From the NCBI GenBank assembly GCA_023168345.1, contig AP025689.1:3302001-3366000 (forward strand): a stretch of DNA of 64,000 nt, in the 5' to 3' direction. Source of the DNA: Lysinibacillus sp. PLM2 (GTDB lineage Bacteria > Bacillota > Bacilli > Bacillales_A > Planococcaceae). How positions within the stretch are numbered: position 1 is the stretch's first letter; every line of letters starts with the position of its first letter. Positions 63,798 through 64,000 of this stretch are shown piece after piece. A program made the position numbers and the translations under genes. A model generated the notes under the pieces. The model did not search any database and was not told the origin of the DNA. It worked only from the letters and a program-made list of their open reading frames with translations.

Positions 63798-64000
63798 TCA
63801 GTTGCTTGTTAATTTCTCTACTATGAAATCAAATTGTTGATCTAATGAAACCGGGTCATTAAAGAATGAACCTGCGGAATCAACTTCAAATACCCTTCCA
63901 TTTTTAACAGCAGGTAGCTCTTTCCAAATGTTACTTTCAGCTAAATTATTTTCAGCTGTATCTCCAGCCCATTTACTTGTAAAGATATAGTCTCCTGCAT
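63798..64000 (-). CDS. Iron-siderophore ABC binding protein, C-terminal end (5' part beyond window)
   Basis: The frame enters from the right edge and stops at 63798; 66 or so codons are visible. It reads like the C-terminus of a FecB/FhuD-type binding protein: a YIFTSKWAGDTAENN segment, then WKELPAVKNGRVFEVDS, and DPVSLDQQFDFIVEKLTSN. These belong to the last two helices of the family. It probably captures a ferric siderophore and leads the operon with the reductase. Confidence 0.85.
   Translation of the reverse strand, partial: AGDYIFTSKWAGDTAENNLAESNIWKELPAVKNGRVFEVDSAGSFFNDPVSLDQQFDFIVEKLTSN

Noticed and set aside
1-64000. tRNA, rRNA, CRISPR arrays, insertion sequences, prophage genes
   Set aside because: No cloverleaf, spaced repeats, transposase or phage structural genes were found by reading both strands.

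Overview
This window comes from a low-GC, endospore-forming member of the Bacillales. Protein style and gene set suggest Planococcaceae, something like Lysinibacillus, Solibacillus or Sporosarcina; the genus is an inference. Sporulation genes are scattered through it: spoVR, yhbH, prkA, the cotJABC coat operon, an alpha/beta-type small acid-soluble spore protein and tlp. Starts after good ribosome binding sites are often TTG. I see no rRNA, tRNA, CRISPR array, transposase or phage block, and most transcription units end in a recognisable intrinsic terminator.

Layout. 1-6.4 kb: a partial Cache-GGDEF-EAL c-di-GMP protein downstream of a PhnD-like lipoprotein, then yunC, an unknown membrane protein and an RNase J. 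6.5-9.5 kb: a monofunctional catalase, a stress-type short-chain dehydrogenase and a small unrecognised gene. 9.5-22 kb: spoVR and yhbH, then prkA and cotJABC. Between yhbH and prkA sits a 6-kb plus-strand cassette resembling the B. subtilis ytm organosulfur operon: a LysR fragment, two flavin monooxygenases, a glutaredoxin-like protein, a binding protein, two permeases and an SsuE-like flavin reductase. 22-36 kb: a repeat-like non-coding element, a DMT exporter, a 788-residue isoprenoid synthase fusion, a DUF4097 protein, a processive-type glycosyltransferase, a luciferase-family oxidoreductase, an AraC/GyrI regulator, nrnB, a CYP152 peroxygenase and a membrane-anchored Mrr-like nuclease. 36-49 kb: central metabolism (ketopantoate-reductase-like, aminotransferase, D-hydroxyacid dehydrogenase, tartrate/D-malate dehydrogenase), the spore protein, ykuK, an OFA-type transporter, a lysine riboswitch with dapA, an HpaI-like aldolase and sstT. 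49-64 kb: a Baeyer-Villiger monooxygenase/esterase pair with a divergent LuxR-type regulator, an M29 aminopeptidase, an AGCS symporter, tlp, a formate/nitrite channel, an orphan HicB-like protein, a pyridoxal-kinase-like enzyme, a lytic transglycosylase, an LTA synthase, and an iron-linked pair (ferredoxin-NADP reductase type 2 and the end of a siderophore-binding protein).

Points most worth pursuing: the two-domain isoprenoid synthase; the binding-protein/GGDEF-EAL pair, which resembles the NspS-MbaA type of sensory couple; the ytm-like cassette that splits prkA from yhbH and lacks its ATPase and a full-length regulator; two genes whose best ribosome binding sites point at ATT/ATC codons; and a structured repeat-like element lying between cotJC and its terminator.
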